Source of the DNA: an uncultured Gammaproteobacteria bacterium
Lineage (GTDB): Bacteria; Pseudomonadota; Gammaproteobacteria; Pseudomonadales; Pseudohongiellaceae
NCBI GenBank assembly: GCA_913048385.1
Contig: CAJWVZ010000012.1
Coordinates: 20,609-84,608 of the forward strand
Direction: 5' to 3'
DNA: 64,000 nt
In this document: piece by piece, positions 1-9,449 of the stretch
Position numbering within the stretch: the stretch's first letter is position 1
Layout: every line of letters begins with the position of its first letter
Made by a program: the position numbers and the translations under genes
Notes under the pieces: generated by a model
Database searches by the model: none
The model's input: only the letters and a program-made list of their open reading frames with translations
What the model was told of the DNA's origin: nothing

Positions 1-1
1 G

Positions 2-511
2 TTTGGTTTTGATCAAGTAGTTCAGAATATACAGAAACGAGTTGTTGATCTGAGATCGGGTGGTACTATAATTGTTGAAATAACTGAGGCGCTAGTGAGT
101 ATTGACGTGAACTCAGCGGGTGTTGAGCAAAAAGTTTTGCCGTCTGTCGCAAACTTAAAAATAAATCTTGAGGCTGCACGAGAAATAGCTTTTCAACTGC
201 GTTTGCGAAACCTTGGGGGGATCATCGTTATCGATTTTATTAATATGAATTCAAACTCAGATAAAGAAAAGTTAAGAACTAGTTTTATTCATTGGCTTGA
301 AGATGATCCTGCTAAAACGGCGGTCTATGATATTTCTGCTCTCGGGCTTCTAGAAATGTCTCGGCAGCGCTCTACGAAAAGTCTTTTTGAAACGGTTCAA
401 GAGCGCTGCGATGTATGTGATGGGTTTGGGTTAAGGCGATCAGCGGTCGAAATCGGTGATAGTATTCCTCTCAAAATTCCTGCCGACGGCGCTTCAATTA
501 ATGATCAATAG
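2..511 (+). CDS. rng: Ribonuclease G, C-terminal part (5' end outside window)
   Basis: This is the 3' end of an RNase E/G family endoribonuclease, which processes 16S rRNA and mRNA 5' ends in the cytoplasm. The ORF track starts at an internal GTG, but the frame is open from base 2 and reads on as VDLRSGGTIIVEITEAL, so the gene is cut by the window edge. Visible landmarks are the DVNSAG catalytic-region motif, the family block RLRNLGGIIVIDFINM, and the CDVC zinc-link near the end. The protein stops about 30 residues after the zinc-link, as RNase G does, without the long scaffold tail of RNase E. The yhdP gene directly downstream matches the usual rng-yhdP order and supports the RNase G call. 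Confidence 0.93.
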   Translation, partial: FGFDQVVQNIQKRVVDLRSGGTIIVEITEALVSIDVNSAGVEQKVLPSVANLKINLEAAREIAFQLRLRNLGGIIVIDFINMNSNSDKEKLRTSFIHWLEDDPAKTAVYDISALGLLEMSRQRSTKSLFETVQERCDVCDGFGLRRSAVEIGDSIPLKIPADGASINDQ

Positions 512-653
512 GTAGTGCCACAGATTAGCGCAAATAGAGCTAAAAAATTGTTTTTACAAGTATTCATGAAGGATTTTATTTGCCTGACGCGAAGATTCAA
601 GATTTGTGCTATTTTCAAAAAATCGCTTTTATAAGAGCTATGGAGCTTTTTAA

Positions 654-3600
654 ATGAATCCTTATAGCCGCACAAGTGCAGTGAAAGTCGCGCGGTGGTG
701 TGGAGCGGCTTGTCTACTCCTCTTCGTTGGGTTTTTGGGGGGCTATTTTTATATTCTTTCGATGATTCAAGACATTAAAAACGTTGAGGATAAGCTCACC
801 GAAATAAGTGGATTGAATGTGAGTCTTCGTAGTCCAAGTCTGAGTTATCAAGATTTTAATCCGACTTTTTTCTTTCCAAATGTTGATATAACGATCGCAA
901 ATCACAGCGTTGTTCCAGAGGCTTGGGCTTCTGCCGAGAGTCTGTTGTCTCTTCAGAATGTTCGGTTACAGTTTAAGCTATTTGAAAGCTTAATTAGTCT
1001 GCGTCCTATTATTAACACCCTTTCAGTAGAAAATTTGGCGTTGGCCGTACATGAAGGTCTTCAGGATGGATGGCAGGTCAAGTGGAAAGATTTCTTTGGG
1101 AACGAAAATCTGGAAGCCGCGTATTTTCTAGACACTTTGTTAAAAGTTTCGGATCTACAAATCAAAGATGCAGACGTAAAGTTTGAACGGTTTGATAAAC
1201 GCTCGGTGATGCTTCCAAACGTTAGTATTGTTATCCAAAACTCAGATGATGAGGGCTTAATGCATCTTGACGCTGAATCCCCAGCATTTGATCAGCCTAT
1301 TATATTGTCTTATGAGAACCGAGGGTATGCGGAGAAAGGTTTCTCTGGTGAGTTTCATGCTAGGTTTCCAGAGGGCGATTATACTAATTTCTTTAACATG
1401 ATCTCGTTAAGAGATTCTTCGTTTGACGAAATAAGCATAAATGAATTTGTCGGCGGCGCTGAATTGTGGTTAGGGCTGTGCAACGGCCATGTTTCAGATG
1501 GGATGCTTGATTATGAACTTTCAAAAGTGGTAATCGACAATGATCAAGTTAGTGAGCTTGAAAATTTAACGGCCTTGGTTTTGTTTGATAGAAATTCCTC
1601 GAATGGCACGGCAGCCAATTGGAGGGTTTTGTTTCGAGATTTTTCAATGCAGTGGGAGGAAACAATTTGGCCAGAAACAAACTTGTGGTTTTCTTATCAA
1701 GAGGAAGCCTCTGAGGCTAATTCACGGATTGATATAAGCGCAGACTCTATCGATATTGAACGCCTAATGGAATTTACTAACCGAAACTTTTCGTTCGACC
1801 CTGTCGTTCAGGAACAAGCAATTAATTTAGCCCCAAGGGGAATTTTGAGAAACTTTACTGCTCAAATAACTGACATTAGGGAGGACGATGTTCCCTCAAG
1901 TAACGCATTTATTTTGAGAATAAAAACTAACCTCGACGGTGTTTCTATCGGTTCTGCTGGCGCCATTCCTGAAGTGGGAGGGGTCACTGGTTTCTTGAGT
2001 TTAGATTATGAACCGAAACAGCAAAAATTTTTGGGCGTCGCTAGTATCGAGTCTCAGAATTTCAGCCTAGGCCTTCCAAATACCTTTAGCGAATTATGGA
2101 ATTATGAATATGTAAACGGAGAAGTAGGCTTCACTGTCGATTTTTCTGACACAACTTCGATCAATATTTTAAGTAACATTGTTCATCTTCGATCCACTAA
2201 TACTGCCGGGAAGCTAAAGTTCCGATCTCGCATTATTCCAAACAGGGAGCCTAATCCAGTTAACGACCTTGAGCTGGTGGTTGGAGTTGATTTGATGGAT
2301 GTAGAGGATCGTTTTCTTTATCTCCCAAACGGGCCGAGGATATCAGAGAATTTGAGAAGATCGATGGAATGGGTGGGTACTGCCCTCGAGGAAGGGGTTC
2401 TTGCTGACAGTGGCATTCTCTATCGTGGCTCAACGGTCAAAGATATCGACCCAGGATTGAAAACTTTTCAGGGTTTTTATCGAATTTCTGATGGTGTTGT
2501 GAGATACGATAACGATTGGCCCTCAGTCACAAACGTCAATGGATTTGTTATAACGGCTGACGATCAAACTGATATAAAAATTGACACGGGAAAAACAAGC
2601 GGCCTTTTGCTCAGCGATACGGTTGGGACCATAAGAAAAATTGCAAACAGCACAGAGATTCAGCAAGGGGCTGGTTTGCTTAGAATCGAAGGTGTCGCTA
2701 ATGGGGAGACCCAGTCCGGTCTGAAATTTATTTCTACATCACCAATGGATTTTGGGTTTAAAAATGCCATAGTTGACTGGAGTGCCGACGGGCAATTTAA
2801 ATCTAGCATTGTGGTGGAAAGACCGCTAGGAAGCTCTGAATCAAACGTTGATGTTAGAGCGGAAGTAAGTATTTCAGATAATTCCCTACAGTCAACTAAC
2901 TTCCCGTTGCAATTCGATAGCCTTTTCGGCGATGTGATATTTGATACCAGATATGGAGTCGAAAAAACTGAGTTAAGTGGTCTTATTTTTGAAGAGGCTA
3001 TTACGTTCACACTCGACTCTGATCGACGTGTCGATAATGTTTTGTCAAATATTACCGTAAGTGCCAGCGGGGTCATGCCCTCGTTTAAGCTCAAGAGAAT
3101 GCTAGGGCCAACGAGTTTTCTTGGGAGTCTCTTAACAGCTACAGAGGGCGACTTCAAATTCGATGCAGTACTTTCCTTACCTCAAAACAACATCGGTCGA
3201 GAGCCTACCTTAGAGTTAACTTCTTTTTTGAGAGGGGTCTCGCTGAATCTGCCTCCTCCATTTGGTAAATCTAAAGTGGATACTTTGATGACTAATATCA
3301 ATTTTTTATTCGGCTCCACGCAACAAGCGGTGTCGGGTAAAATCGGTAATGGCGTAACATTCGACTTAAATTTAGCAGAGGGGCGCTTTAGGAATGGCGT
3401 CATAGGCGTTGGAGATACTCCTGAACGTTTATTGTCTGGCTTAAAAAACAGCACTGATGGTCTCGCGATTGTGGGACAGTTAGACAGGCTTAGCGTCGAG
3501 GCATGGCAACAGTTTTTCGACGATTTTTCAACAGACGCACTTAATTCGGAACAAAAAATCGAAGATTCTATGGCTTCCTTAGCCCAAAAATTTAGCTTTG

Positions 3601-4769
3601 TGGATTTAAGTGTAAATGACTTGAATGTTTATGGTGAAAAATTCTCAAATGTTAATCTACATATTGAAGGTGATCTGTATGAAAGGGCTTGGTTGATAGG
3701 ACTCGATAGTCTGGACCTGACAGGGAACGTAGCCATACCGTTTGACTCGAATGAATATCTCGCGATTGATTTAGGGCGCATTGGTTTTCAAAAAGAGACT
3801 AATCTGAGTGATCGTATGTTCCCGGACTCTGATATTTTGACCGATCGAAGCGATGATCGTTTGGCACTCATTGATCCGCGCAATTTGCCAAAATTAAAAT
3901 TTTCGACTCGCGAATTGTTCGTCGGAGATAAGTCATTCGGTAATTGGAAATTTACGATTAATCCAACAGAGGCTGGGGCAATTTTCACAGACTTAGTTTT
4001 TAATTTTCGAGGTCTCTCGCTAGGTGAAGAGGTGATACCTGACATTCCACCACCTCGGTTTGATTGGAGTTTTGATGAGCGGGGCCACGAGAGTCACCTG
4101 TTTGGAACACTCAGGGTTGATGATATTGCTGAGGTTCTAGTTGAGAATGGGTTTGCGCCATCGCTTGAGAGCAGCAATGGTGAGTTTGTGACTGACATTC
4201 GTTGGCCAGGCTCACCCTTGTATTTTAGTGGCGATTACTTGAGCGGCAGCATTAAAACAAAAATAGAAGATGGACGTTTTTTGCAGGGAGGAGGTGCTTC
4301 GGGCGCTCTAAAATTGATATCAATTTTAAATTTTGATGATTTTATGCGGCGATTGCGCTTCAACGATGATTTATTGCGTAGGGGTCTGGCTTACGAATCC
4401 ATTGAGGGAGATTTTGTTTTTGAGCAAGGAATTGTGGATATCCAGGAGCGATTAGTCATTTCTGGACCCTCGAGTTTGTATCAGATTGCTGGAGAGGTTG
4501 ACTTAAAAAATGAAACTATCGATGGAGAGATGTATCTCACTTTGCCTGTAAGCGAGAATATACCCTGGTTAGGGCTTCTGACATCAAATATACCACTGGC
4601 TGTGGGTGCGTATTTGTTCGATAGAATTTTCGGTGATGAAGTAAGTAGTCTTACAAGTGCAATATATACTCTGAACGGTAACTGGGAGGGGTTAGAGCCA
4701 CAGTTTAAACAAGCTTTTGGGTCAGTAGACGATTTAGATTTTAATGGCTCAGGTGCTGCGGTTGAGTGA
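654..4769 (+). CDS. yhdP: YhdP family AsmA-like inner-membrane protein
   Basis: This encodes a 1371-residue protein of the YhdP/AsmA-like group. E. coli YhdP is of similar size and works with TamB and YdbH in moving phospholipids between the inner and outer membranes. One N-terminal transmembrane helix lies at about residues 14-36 (CLLLFVGFLGGYFYI). The rest is a very long beta-rich periplasmic region, as expected for a bridge-like lipid carrier, with the AsmA-like end at about 1150-1371 (GGGASGALKLISILNFDDFMR region). The ATG at 654 has a GGAG about 9 bases upstream. Position after rng is the normal one. The family call rests on length, context and the C-terminal block; internal domain borders are approximate. 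Confidence 0.88.
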   Translation: MNPYSRTSAVKVARWCGAACLLLFVGFLGGYFYILSMIQDIKNVEDKLTEISGLNVSLRSPSLSYQDFNPTFFFPNVDITIANHSVVPEAWASAESLLSLQNVRLQFKLFESLISLRPIINTLSVENLALAVHEGLQDGWQVKWKDFFGNENLEAAYFLDTLLKVSDLQIKDADVKFERFDKRSVMLPNVSIVIQNSDDEGLMHLDAESPAFDQPIILSYENRGYAEKGFSGEFHARFPEGDYTNFFNMISLRDSSFDEISINEFVGGAELWLGLCNGHVSDGMLDYELSKVVIDNDQVSELENLTALVLFDRNSSNGTAANWRVLFRDFSMQWEETIWPETNLWFSYQEEASEANSRIDISADSIDIERLMEFTNRNFSFDPVVQEQAINLAPRGILRNFTAQITDIREDDVPSSNAFILRIKTNLDGVSIGSAGAIPEVGGVTGFLSLDYEPKQQKFLGVASIESQNFSLGLPNTFSELWNYEYVNGEVGFTVDFSDTTSINILSNIVHLRSTNTAGKLKFRSRIIPNREPNPVNDLELVVGVDLMDVEDRFLYLPNGPRISENLRRSMEWVGTALEEGVLADSGILYRGSTVKDIDPGLKTFQGFYRISDGVVRYDNDWPSVTNVNGFVITADDQTDIKIDTGKTSGLLLSDTVGTIRKIANSTEIQQGAGLLRIEGVANGETQSGLKFISTSPMDFGFKNAIVDWSADGQFKSSIVVERPLGSSESNVDVRAEVSISDNSLQSTNFPLQFDSLFGDVIFDTRYGVEKTELSGLIFEEAITFTLDSDRRVDNVLSNITVSASGVMPSFKLKRMLGPTSFLGSLLTATEGDFKFDAVLSLPQNNIGREPTLELTSFLRGVSLNLPPPFGKSKVDTLMTNINFLFGSTQQAVSGKIGNGVTFDLNLAEGRFRNGVIGVGDTPERLLSGLKNSTDGLAIVGQLDRLSVEAWQQFFDDFSTDALNSEQKIEDSMASLAQKFSFVDLSVNDLNVYGEKFSNVNLHIEGDLYERAWLIGLDSLDLTGNVAIPFDSNEYLAIDLGRIGFQKETNLSDRMFPDSDILTDRSDDRLALIDPRNLPKLKFSTRELFVGDKSFGNWKFTINPTEAGAIFTDLVFNFRGLSLGEEVIPDIPPPRFDWSFDERGHESHLFGTLRVDDIAEVLVENGFAPSLESSNGEFVTDIRWPGSPLYFSGDYLSGSIKTKIEDGRFLQGGGASGALKLISILNFDDFMRRLRFNDDLLRRGLAYESIEGDFVFEQGIVDIQERLVISGPSSLYQIAGEVDLKNETIDGEMYLTLPVSENIPWLGLLTSNIPLAVGAYLFDRIFGDEVSSLTSAIYTLNGNWEGLEPQFKQAFGSVDDLDFNGSGAAVE

Positions 4770-4854
4770 TCTTGTATTGCGCGTGTTTTGAGTCAGGTGT
4801 ATCGGTTATTTGTGATAGGATTTGTTTCGATGGGTTTATCATAGGGAAAATTCG

Positions 4855-6237
4855 GTGAAATTCTTAAAACTAAACGTGTTACTAGTGTTTGTCTTCAATA
4901 CTATTCTTATCACAGGTTTAAATTCTCAGACAATTGAAGACGAAGCGGTGCAATGGCTTCAAGATTTTATTCGTGTTGATACGTTCAACCCGCCCGGGAA
5001 TGAGATAAGAGCTGTGGAGTTTTATGCTGAGATATTCGATAAAGAAGGTATTGAATACCAATGGGCCGAAAGTGCTCCAGGAAGAGGTAATATTTGGGCA
5101 AGAATCGAGGGTGGAGATGAGCCCGGTCTGATGCTTTTGCAGCATACGGATGTCGTTCCGGCTGATCCGGAGTTCTGGACTGTTGATCCTCTCTCGGGTG
5201 ATATAAAAGACGGGTATATTCTTGGTCGCGGTGCTCGTGACATGAAGGGTACTGGAGTTGCGCAATTAGCATCATTTTTAAGCTTGCATCGATCAGGACA
5301 AATTCCGAATCGAGATTTGGTTTTTTTGGCTACTGCTGATGAGGAAGCAGGAGGGTTTTACGGCGCTGGATGGATGATCGAAAATCATCCTGAAGTTTTT
5401 GAGGGAGTAGGTCTTCTAATCAACGAGGGTGGGTCTGGTAGCATCTCTGGCAATGCTATCAAGTTTGGAGTTGAAATAACTCAAAAAGTTCCTGTGTGGC
5501 TTCGGATTACCTCTACCGATACGCCGGGGCATGGCTCTTCACCGAGAGTCACCACCTCTGTCAATAGCCTCTTAGAGGCCTTAAGTTTAATTAAGAATAA
5601 CCCGTTTCCTCCAAGGATCATTCCGTCAGTAGATACATACTTTAAAGGTCTTGCGGACGCGATGGGGAGTGATGATTGGGCGGAAGCGTATTCAAATATG
5701 TCTGAAGCTATAAAAGATCCACAATTCTTGCCTGAGCTGCAACGATTTCGATCCGGGCATCATGCTTTGACGAGAGACACTTGCTCGATTACGCGGCTGA
5801 GCGGCTCGAGTAAAATAAATACTATACCGCCAGAGGCATGGGCTGAGCTTGACTGTAGGATGTTGCCGGACCGGCCATCTTCCGATTTCATAAAGGAAGT
5901 TGAAAATCTGATATCCGGGACGGGCGTCGATTTAGAGGTCATTATGGCATTCACTCCGGCTATATCGGATACCAATTCAAAACTGTTTGAATCAATAACA
6001 AATGTTACGGGGGAGCTTTATCCAAATTCGAAAGTTTTGTCTGCAGTAAGCACTGGTTTTACAGATAGCCATTTCACGCGCGACCTTGGTATTGTCAGCT
6101 ATGGATTTGACCCCATTATAACGCAAAGCGGAGAGCCCACCGGAGTGCATGGGAATGATGAGCGTATTCCGGTGGAGGCCTTTCGTAATGGGGTCGCCGA
6201 CTTGTGGTCCATCGTAAGAAATCTTATTTTTGACTGA
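4855..6237 (+). CDS. M20 family metallopeptidase, exported
   Basis: This is a zinc hydrolase of the M20 (ArgE/DapE/carboxypeptidase G2) family, likely cleaving a peptide or acylated amino acid in the periplasm. Seen are the metal-binding block LLQHTDVVPAD at about residue 96, the GRGARDMKG block with its bridging Asp, and DEEAGG with the catalytic Glu. I chose GTG 4855 rather than the track start at 4822. It gives a clean signal peptide (KFLKLNVLLVFVFNTILITG, cut near NSQ) and has an AGGG about 8 bases upstream. The gene sits between yhdP and the nitrilase-family gene, where tldD or nit is commoner in relatives. The substrate cannot be read from sequence. Confidence 0.85.
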   Translation: MKFLKLNVLLVFVFNTILITGLNSQTIEDEAVQWLQDFIRVDTFNPPGNEIRAVEFYAEIFDKEGIEYQWAESAPGRGNIWARIEGGDEPGLMLLQHTDVVPADPEFWTVDPLSGDIKDGYILGRGARDMKGTGVAQLASFLSLHRSGQIPNRDLVFLATADEEAGGFYGAGWMIENHPEVFEGVGLLINEGGSGSISGNAIKFGVEITQKVPVWLRITSTDTPGHGSSPRVTTSVNSLLEALSLIKNNPFPPRIIPSVDTYFKGLADAMGSDDWAEAYSNMSEAIKDPQFLPELQRFRSGHHALTRDTCSITRLSGSSKINTIPPEAWAELDCRMLPDRPSSDFIKEVENLISGTGVDLEVIMAFTPAISDTNSKLFESITNVTGELYPNSKVLSAVSTGFTDSHFTRDLGIVSYGFDPIITQSGEPTGVHGNDERIPVEAFRNGVADLWSIVRNLIFD

Positions 6238-6252
6238 AAACATGGTTTGATA

Positions 6253-7221
6253 ATGGAAACCATTCCGCAAAAAAATTCACGATCTGATGATAAAATTGTT
6301 GCTGCTGTGATCCAGATGGTCAGCGGTTCAGATCTAGAAGAAAACCTTAAGAGTGCTGAGGATTTAATAACTGAAGCAGTCAGTGAGGGCGCTACACTGG
6401 TCTTGCTTCCTGAAGTGTTTGCCGTTCTCGAGTCTGGAGAAATTGGTCGAAAAAAAATGCTGTTATGCGCTGAAGACTATTGCGATGACGGTGACGAGCC
6501 AATCACTTTTTTACAACAGTTTTTGTCTGATCAGGCGTTGCGGCACTCCATAACACTCGTCGGCGGTACGATACCACTGAAGTCTCGCCCTCTTGTTAAT
6601 TCTTACGAGTTTCTTGGCAGTAAAAAACCAATTGTTGAGTTGATAAGAACATCTACGATTGAGAATAGGCCATATCTTTCAGACGGGCGTGTTCGGGCGT
6701 CTTGTTTGGTTTACTCCCCAGACGGAAGCTGCATAGCAAGGTACGATAAAGTACATTTATTTGATGTGCGAGTGAGGGATAAGCAAACTGAATATTCAGA
6801 ATCGCTTAGTTATGAGGCGGGAGACTCGTTAGTCTGTGCAGATACAAACGCGGGTCTTATAGGCCTTAGTATTTGCTACGACATAAGATTTCCTGAGTTA
6901 TATAGGCGCTTGTTTGTAATGGGAGCGAAGATCTTGACGATTCCGTCAGCTTTTACGAAAGTAACTGGAGAAGCGCATTGGCTAACTTTGTTGCGAGCTC
7001 GGGCTATAGAAAACCAATGCTTTGTCCTCGCGGCTGCTCAGGGGGGGACTCACTCTGGTTTAAGGGAAACCTTTGGTAGGTCTGCTATAGTCGATCCATG
7101 GGGTGAGGTTTTGACTTGCTTGGAGACAGGTCCCGGGTGTGCTGTTGCCATGCTAGATTTCCCTCGTTTAGAAGAGGTGCGCGCCAGTATGCCAATATAC
7201 AACCATATGGTTTTGAATTAG
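6253..7221 (+). CDS. Carbon-nitrogen hydrolase (nitrilase superfamily, Nit/omega-amidase-like)
   Basis: This is a cytoplasmic amidase of the nitrilase superfamily. The triad is visible: Glu54 in LLPEVF, Lys166 in RYDKVHLFD and Cys208 in GLSICYDIRFPE. The DVRVRDKQTEYSES insertion and the FPELYRRL block resemble the Nit1/Nit2 branch (deaminated-glutathione amidase or omega-amidase), which is often encoded near yhdP. I used ATG 6253; the track start at 6247 is a TTG two codons earlier. The predicted protein has 322 residues, slightly longer than the usual 270-290 because of an N-terminal extension. The exact substrate is uncertain. Confidence 0.88.
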   Translation: METIPQKNSRSDDKIVAAVIQMVSGSDLEENLKSAEDLITEAVSEGATLVLLPEVFAVLESGEIGRKKMLLCAEDYCDDGDEPITFLQQFLSDQALRHSITLVGGTIPLKSRPLVNSYEFLGSKKPIVELIRTSTIENRPYLSDGRVRASCLVYSPDGSCIARYDKVHLFDVRVRDKQTEYSESLSYEAGDSLVCADTNAGLIGLSICYDIRFPELYRRLFVMGAKILTIPSAFTKVTGEAHWLTLLRARAIENQCFVLAAAQGGTHSGLRETFGRSAIVDPWGEVLTCLETGPGCAVAMLDFPRLEEVRASMPIYNHMVLN

Positions 7222-7272
7222 TTTGGATTTTTATTTTAAAACCACAGAACTTTGCCGTAGGCGATAATCTTT

Positions 7273-8022
7273 ATGTTTAATATTGAGTTTAAAGTGAACA
7301 AAGTATTCGTCACCAATCTTTTGGCGTCCTCTTTGGTGTTTATCGGCTTTTTGCTGGAGGGAGACATAAAATCTGTTGTTCTTGACGCTGGGTTTTTTGC
7401 TTTATCCGGCAGCATAACGAATTGGTTGGCGATTTATATGCTTTTTGATCGAGTCCCTGGTTTCTACGGGTCTGGAGTAATACCTTTGAGATTTGAAGAA
7501 TTCAAGATTGGAATAAGACATTTGATCATGGCCGAATTTTTTGATCGTTCTGATTTGGGAATTTTTTTTAGCCAGGAAGGGTCAGTTCAGCGGGATTTAG
7601 GTGACAAACTATCGAATATTGCCGATGGCCTTAAATTGGAGGAAGCATTTAACAGCTTGCTAGATGTCATCATGAACTCGTCATTTGGTTCAATGTTGGG
7701 AATGCTTGGTGGAAGGGATGCCTTGATTCCTTTGCGAGAGCCTTTTATGGAACGAATGAAAGGATTCTTAAATAAAGAACTCAGCGATCCGGAATTTCAG
7801 CAAGGTATAAAAGAATCAATTAAATCCAGTTTTAATGACTCGTCAGTGCGAGAAAAACTTGCCGCTCTAATTGACGCAAGACTCAATGAAATGACTCCGG
7901 AAATGGTAAAAAATATAATCCAGAGCATGATTCGCAAGCATCTGGGATGGCTCGTTGTTTGGGGCGCGGTGTTCGGCGGTTTGATTGGAGTCACCCTTTC
8001 ACTGTTGCAATTACTTGCTTAG
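7273..8022 (+). CDS. DUF445 family membrane protein
   Basis: This 249-residue protein belongs to the DUF445 (YheB/YjiN-like) group. It has two N-terminal hydrophobic segments, with the family signature GSITNWLAIYMLF between them and the following RFEEFKIGIRHLI stretch. A charged, probably helical middle follows, then one C-terminal transmembrane helix (WLVVWGAVFGGLIGVTLSLLQ). No enzymatic motif is seen and the family has no established biochemical role. It lies 51 bp after the nitrilase-like gene on the same strand and could be cotranscribed with it. Confidence 0.8.
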   Translation: MFNIEFKVNKVFVTNLLASSLVFIGFLLEGDIKSVVLDAGFFALSGSITNWLAIYMLFDRVPGFYGSGVIPLRFEEFKIGIRHLIMAEFFDRSDLGIFFSQEGSVQRDLGDKLSNIADGLKLEEAFNSLLDVIMNSSFGSMLGMLGGRDALIPLREPFMERMKGFLNKELSDPEFQQGIKESIKSSFNDSSVREKLAALIDARLNEMTPEMVKNIIQSMIRKHLGWLVVWGAVFGGLIGVTLSLLQLLA

Positions 8023-8251
8023 ATTAAAACTTTTTTGTATTATCTCGATCCTAAAGATTCGCCAGCGTGAAATGTTTTGAGAGGCGTTTTTACTGATAGT
8101 TTTGTTGCATTTAAAGCTGTCTGTCGAACTTTTTTTCGTATCTTTCTTTACAAAAGAGTATTCCAGAATAACTTGGTTCTGACTAAGTGAATCAATTAGG
8201 TTTTTATGAAATCTTTGAAGTTCTTCAAAATTTATTAATTAGAGAAAAATT

Positions 8252-8839
8252 ATGGCCCGACCAGTCGAATTTAACGAGCATAAAGTACTCACAAGTGCGA
8301 TGGAGCAATTTTGGAGAGATGGATTCGAGGCTAGCTCAGTCCAAAAGTTGCTTGATTGCACCGGTATAAATCGTGGCACTTTATATAATTCTTTCGGGGA
8401 TAAAGAAACTTTTTTTAAGTCTTGCGTTGATCATTACAATAAATTAGTCGGGACTCAAATTGAGGCTTCCCTCAAGAATCTGAACTTGAAGGATTGGGAT
8501 GCGATAGCAAAATTTTTCGAAATTTCTTTTGTTGAAGTTTCTAACAAACATCGTGGCATGGGATGTTTGCTCGTTAATACATTCTGTGAAAGCATTAATT
8601 ATGATAAGGAGATGAGGAAAATAGCTAGGTCTTCGTTTGCTGCAATACGTAAACCGCTGCTGGAACGCTTAAGCGGAGCAAAAAAAGCGAAGAAACTGAC
8701 GAAAGGAGTCACAGCGGAGTTTGCAGCTGATGTTTTGATGAACTCTTTGCACGGTCTTCGTGTCAATTCTCGCGATGGAAAAAGCTCTAAGCAATTGATT
8801 GAGATAGCAAAATTTTCTATATCAAGCCTTCAGCGTTAG
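8252..8839 (+). CDS. TetR/AcrR family transcriptional regulator
   Basis: This is a 195-residue one-component repressor-type regulator. The N-terminal DNA-binding domain is plain: FNEHKVLTSAMEQFWRDGFE, then SSVQKLLDCTGINRGTLYN as the helix-turn-helix, ending with SFGDKETFF, typical of TetR proteins. The C-terminal ligand domain (about 60-195) is unassigned. ATG 8252 is preceded by AGAG. The gene stands alone between a DUF445 gene and exbD; exbD begins about 70 bp downstream with its own promoter, so the regulator's target cannot be deduced from position. Confidence 0.9.
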   Translation: MARPVEFNEHKVLTSAMEQFWRDGFEASSVQKLLDCTGINRGTLYNSFGDKETFFKSCVDHYNKLVGTQIEASLKNLNLKDWDAIAKFFEISFVEVSNKHRGMGCLLVNTFCESINYDKEMRKIARSSFAAIRKPLLERLSGAKKAKKLTKGVTAEFAADVLMNSLHGLRVNSRDGKSSKQLIEIAKFSISSLQR

Positions 8840-8842
8840 TTT

Positions 8843-8870
8843 TTGCATCTTTAGCTTAGGTTGTTATACT
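8843..8870 (+). promoter_or_regulatory. Predicted sigma-70 promoter upstream of exbD
   Basis: TTGCAT at 8843-8848 and TATACT at 8865-8870 are separated by 16 bp, with a TG one base before the -10 (extended -10). The predicted start of transcription is about 35 bases before the exbD ATG. Seen by eye only. Confidence 0.45.
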
Positions 8871-8907
8871 TTATCTGGTTAAATAAAATTAATGTTTGGA
8901 ATTAGTT

Positions 8908-9330
8908 ATGAAGAAGATTGCCGGAAAGCGAAAGGCTGACGATACAGCGATCGACCTAACGCCAATGCTAGATGTGGTGTTTATACTCTTGATTTTTTTC
9001 GTTGTGACTGCGACTTTTTTGTCTGAAACTACAATCAACGCGGCAAGTAGTGAGAACAACGAGAATGACGAGCCACCACCAGATACAGATAAAAAGAATA
9101 TTCTTTTTGAAATCGGCCCTAACGATGAAATTATATTGAATGGCAATCCACGACCGATCATTCAAACTCAAATTCGTTCCAATATTGACCAGCTGAAGGC
9201 GGAAAACCCCTCAGCTTCGGTAATAATCCAGCCCAACAACTCCTCAAGCGTTGCGATTATGGTTTCCATTATGGACGCGGCCCGGCAGGCTGGTATGACG
9301 GCAATCTCCATTGTAGAACCGAGAAGTTAA
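8908..9330 (+). CDS. exbD: ExbD/TolR family biopolymer transport protein (lone gene)
   Basis: This 140-residue protein is an ExbD/TolR-type component of a proton-driven energiser. It has a short cytoplasmic N-terminus, one transmembrane helix (MLDVVFILLIFFVVTATFL, residues about 22-40) carrying the conserved Asp of the TPMLD motif, and a periplasmic domain ending in the ARQAGMTAISI block. I used ATG 8908; the track begins at an in-frame TTG at 8896. No exbB/tolQ or tonB lies next to it, which is unusual because these genes are normally clustered. It has its own promoter and is followed by a strong terminator, so it appears monocistronic. Confidence 0.88.
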   Translation: MKKIAGKRKADDTAIDLTPMLDVVFILLIFFVVTATFLSETTINAASSENNENDEPPPDTDKKNILFEIGPNDEIILNGNPRPIIQTQIRSNIDQLKAENPSASVIIQPNNSSSVAIMVSIMDAARQAGMTAISIVEPRS

Positions 9331-9363
9331 CGGTCTTTTTGAAACAAACGCTATGGCTCTCGA

Positions 9364-9389
9364 ACGCATCACTCACGTGGTGCGTTTTT
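9364..9389 (+). terminator. Rho-independent terminator after exbD
   Basis: A 9-bp stem (ACGCATCAC pairing with GTGGTGCGT, one U-G pair) closes a TCAC loop and runs straight into TTTTT. It starts 33 bases after the exbD stop codon and ends that transcript. Confidence 0.85.
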
Positions 9390-9449
9390 CGTTGCGGTAT
9401 AACATTTCTTTGTTTTGTTTAGATCTAATGTCAACAGGGGTCTTGTGTT

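Noticed and set aside
2660-3157. 165-residue minus-strand ORF within yhdP (and similar shadows at 55397-55804, 39361-39951)
   Set aside because: Low-complexity antisense translations of real genes, with no start signals or recognisable domains.
8055-8095. CGCC...GGCGTTTTT as a terminator after the DUF445 gene
   Set aside because: Only four paired bases around a loop of about 19; too weak.
8187-8369. 60-residue ORF overlapping the TetR gene start
   Set aside because: Different frame, no homology recognised and covered by the clear TetR reading frame.
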